A stretch of 22,231 nt of DNA from positions 1 through 22,231 of IMG/VR virus record IMGVR_UViG_3300028388_001426. One strand, 5' to 3'. The position numbers were made by a program, and so were the translations under genes. The DNA is from a virus. A model generated the notes under the pieces. That model was given only the letters and a program-made list of their open reading frames with translations. It did no database searches and was not told where the DNA came from. Below, piece after piece: positions 21,637-22,231 of the stretch; the first letter of the stretch is position 1; the number at the start of each line of letters is the position of its first letter.

Positions 21637-22186
21637 CGTATGTCCGCTTGACCCACTCTTCGTCCGCAAGCTCCGCAATCTGATTGCCGACCGTGGCCGC
21701 GGCTCCGCGCACCTTGTCAGCCTGTGCCGGCGTGATGCCGGACTGCCGGATCAGTACCGTGGGTATCGAATCGATGTAGGCTGCGATGGCATTAGCCAGG
21801 CTTGCCAGTGAGTAAGACACAAACTCAAAGGGCGCGGTCTCATGCCGCACCATCTTGTTTTTCTCTTCCTGTGCCTCAGCCTGGGCGCGGGTCAGCCGCC
21901 GGCGCTCATTGTCAAGCTCCAGCTTGATGCGGGCCGGGTCCATATCCGGATCGACATCAGAACGCTCTGCCAGGAGCCTTTTCTCGATCTCTGGCGTAAC
22001 CTCGCGAATCACTCGCTCGCGGTAAACTTTCAGAACGTCTTTAAGCGTGTAAAGGTTTTCTTTGCCGACCTTTGTGTGCGGCACCCTCCAGTTGCGAAAC
22101 GCGGTAATCGATATTCCGATACTTTCCGCGCACTCGCGAAGGTTTAGGAGCGCCTCTCTTCGGTGTTCGTTATTCCTTTTTGTCAT
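21611..22186 (-). CDS. Terminase small subunit (Nu1-like)
   Basis: A 191-aa DNA-recognition partner of the large subunit; lambda Nu1 has 181 aa. Residues about 15-35 (NLRECAESIGISITAFRNW) and the following VGKENLYTLKDVLKVYRERV make a winged helix-turn-helix of the Nu1 type, which binds cos DNA. The middle is a charged helix (RRLTRAQAEAQEEKNKMVRH) for oligomerisation, and the C-terminus is helical and contacts the large subunit in lambda. ATG 22186 lacks a clear ribosome site. It is the first late gene visible on the minus strand. Confidence 0.85.
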   Translation of the reverse strand: MTKRNNEHRREALLNLRECAESIGISITAFRNWRVPHTKVGKENLYTLKDVLKVYRERVIREVTPEIEKRLLAERSDVDPDMDPARIKLELDNERRRLTRAQAEAQEEKNKMVRHETAPFEFVSYSLASLANAIAAYIDSIPTVLIRQSGITPAQADKVRGAAATVGNQIAELADEEWVKRTYDDYLRTLG

Positions 22187-22231
22187 AGCGGGTCATCAAT
22201 AACCCTACTTACTGGAATAATTGATATGTAG
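22187..22231 (-). other. Leader of the terminase operon at the window edge
   Basis: These 45 bases hold no gene. ATCAAT (22195-22200) and ATTGAT (22220-22225) form a 6-bp inverted repeat around 19 AT-leaning bases. It could be an operator or packaging-protein site, but no clear promoter can be assigned and the region is cut by the window. Confidence 0.25.

Noticed and set aside
21637-21678. Longer terminase large subunit from a TTG start
   Set aside because: The ATG at 21636 places the Walker A lysine at residue 76 as in lambda gpA and no ribosome site favours the TTG.
22187-22231. Promoter or cos site before the terminase genes
   Set aside because: No convincing -35/-10 pair, and a cos site would need flanking sequence beyond the window.

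Overview
This window is a piece of a tailed, double-stranded DNA bacteriophage or prophage with a lambda-like head and a long non-contractile (siphovirus) tail. The host is probably a member of the Pseudomonadota, judging from the balanced-to-high GC, strong AAGGAG-type ribosome sites and the lambda-type head gene set. No host gene, integrase, lysis gene, tRNA or CRISPR array is visible, so host and lifestyle are open.

Layout. Positions 1-1467 on the plus strand hold a run of tiny overlapping genes. Each couples a Cys/His-rich N-terminus to an almost identical coiled-coil segment, and the run is followed by a 108-residue orphan. They converge on the minus-strand late operon, with a 15-bp palindrome in the gap. 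Everything from 1489 to 22186 is on the minus strand. In order of transcription it holds: terminase small (Nu1-like) and large (gpA-like) subunits; a non-canonical insert of three genes (a 260-aa and a 151-aa conserved-looking phage protein, and a small XRE-type helix-turn-helix protein); gpW-like connector; gpB-like portal; prohead protease fused to major capsid protein; DUF2190-like decoration protein; FII-, Z- and U-like joining and tail completion proteins; a 41-aa gene; tail tube; G / G-T chaperone pair made by -1 frameshifting; tape measure; two distal-tail proteins; a large hub/fibre protein; and five small tail-tip or fibre-associated genes.

How the genes work together. Terminase packages DNA through the portal into a capsid matured by the fused protease. 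gpW, FII, Z and U analogues close the head and tail. Tube, G/GT chaperones and tape measure build the tail, and the hub and tip proteins contact the cell. Most neighbours overlap by ATGA/GTGA and are translationally coupled.

Most notable. (i) The three-gene insert between terL and gpW (about 17840-19680) is bracketed by a palindrome and two tandem terminators. Its two gene gaps are filled by degenerate pentanucleotide (GGCNN) arrays that start at the preceding stop codons and share boundary motifs. (ii) Two alternative 10-bp stems lie in front of the tail chaperone gene, one of which would cover its ribosome site. (iii) A strong internal ribosome site inside the protease-capsid fusion predicts a separate scaffold-capsid product. 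(iv) The tandem Cys/coiled-coil mini-protein family has one member split by an in-frame TGA. All calls come from reading the sequence; no database search was run.
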